Position numbers and translations under genes: made by a program
DNA from: Asterias amurensis
Taxonomy: Eukaryota; Echinodermata; Asteroidea; Forcipulatida; Asteriidae
DNA: 64,000 nt
Direction of reading: 5' to 3'
Assembly: GCF_032118995.1 (NCBI RefSeq)
Contig: NC_092654.1
Location: forward strand, 1,984,001-2,048,000
Part shown: positions 63,545-64,000 of the stretch, one piece after another
How the letters are laid out: each line of letters opens with the position of its first letter
How positions within the stretch are numbered: position 1 is the stretch's first letter
The notes under the pieces: generated by a model
The model's input: only the letters and a program-made list of their open reading frames with translations
The model's database searches: none
What the model was told of the DNA's origin: nothing

Positions 63545-63720
63545 GAGAAAAGACTCCTCACAAAGAACTAAACACTCACGACGACGTCGGTTGTTCGGAA
63601 GGTTTAGGTGGGAAGACAAAGACGTTCTGTACCCGTGCAGAGTTCAAGAACGCCACGACTACAACAGGAAAAGTCCGCGGACATTTTGACTTCGTCCGCC
63701 GATTGAAAGATTATAAAGAA
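63545..63720 (-). promoter_or_regulatory. Candidate promoter and 5' untranslated exon of the sulfotransferase
   Basis: This is a locally GC-richer stretch with several CpG-containing words. On the minus strand it has donor-like sites: GGACAG|GTTAGTG near 63545, GTC|GTGAGT near 63572 and, further on, CAG|GTAAGT near 63419. A TATAATC-like word lies near 63708. The position, about 13 kb upstream of the anchor exon, which itself follows an acceptor, suits a first non-coding exon. This is inference without transcript support. Confidence 0.25.
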
Positions 63721-64000
63721 ACTGATTTCTTTCGCAGTCAGTGACATTGAGTCTCACTGGCTTAGCGTTGAGGGAGGTATGGCACCAGACTGATTAGCGT
63801 TGTCTTAGATAGCAATCTCAAGACACCAGACTGAACTCTTACTGACAATAATAACACTGAACTATCTTCAATTCAAGATGCAATTGCAAGATTAGGTTTG
63901 TCTATAAGTTTTGGGATGTTCAACTAATATTTGAAAGCAAATAGTGGGTTTAACAAACTGATCAATAGCTTAAATAAAAAATACTGTAAAAGAGTGTCGA

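Larger units (their letters stand above)
50955..64000. other. Repeat-rich sequence upstream of the sulfotransferase coding exons
   Basis: No protein-coding exon was recognised. It is probably the first intron or upstream region of the sulfotransferase gene. Besides the repeats listed, there is a degenerate run of CTCTCAGGTACTACAT-like words (about 61935-62250) and a CT microsatellite near 61617-61630. The purine-rich block at 56600-57000 creates long but meaningless frames on both strands. Confidence 0.5.

Noticed and set aside
63237..63744. Plus-strand frames of 150 and 133 codons
   Set aside because: Two overlapping frames without family resemblance. The region fits better as a promoter or 5' UTR of the minus-strand gene.

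Overview
This is animal nuclear DNA: AT-rich, with short protein-coding exons spread through long introns, GT-AG splice sites, and many small dispersed repeats. The repeats include tRNA-derived SINEs with (ATT)n tails, foldback MITEs bounded by TTAA, and motifs that look like parts of Penelope-like elements. The gene content (p50RhoGAP, SmE, an EFCAB6-like EF-hand protein, a Gal3ST-type sulfotransferase) fits a deuterostome invertebrate. The abundant TTAA foldback repeats make me favour an echinoderm, probably a sea star, but that is inference from memory and was not searched.

Layout. (1) 1-5,321, minus strand: the first three coding exons of an ARHGAP1/p50RhoGAP gene that runs off the left edge. 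(2) 5,322-5,586: a compact divergent promoter. (3) 5,587-7,628, plus strand: a complete five-exon SNRPE gene (spliceosomal SmE, 91 residues). (4) 10,364-25,136, minus strand: a complete 20-exon EFCAB6-like gene. Every exon junction was checked for phase and the coding sequence sums to 3,033 nt (1,010 residues). Intron 2 carries a 45-bp minisatellite. (5) 32,214-50,537, minus strand: a galactose-3-O-sulfotransferase-like gene (710 residues). It has a membrane-anchor exon at 50.4-50.5 kb, a 15.5-kb intron, and two large exons holding a long stem and the catalytic domain. A 5' untranslated exon may lie near 63.5 kb. (6) The rest, roughly 25-32 kb and 36-64 kb, is intergenic or intronic sequence dense in repeats, and I found no further supportable protein gene there.

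The four genes share no pathway. They act in Rho signalling, splicing, an axonemal or calcium-related role, and Golgi glycan sulfation. The most notable structures are: two broken tandem copies of the sulfotransferase anchor exon beside the working one; a 671-bp DNA transposon whose inverted ends are built from about 15 repeats of a CACTTCGTACC-like word, with a clean 8-bp target duplication and a related empty site in the same window; several near-perfect palindromes; a perfect 50-bp inverted repeat; and a hammerhead-ribozyme-like motif.
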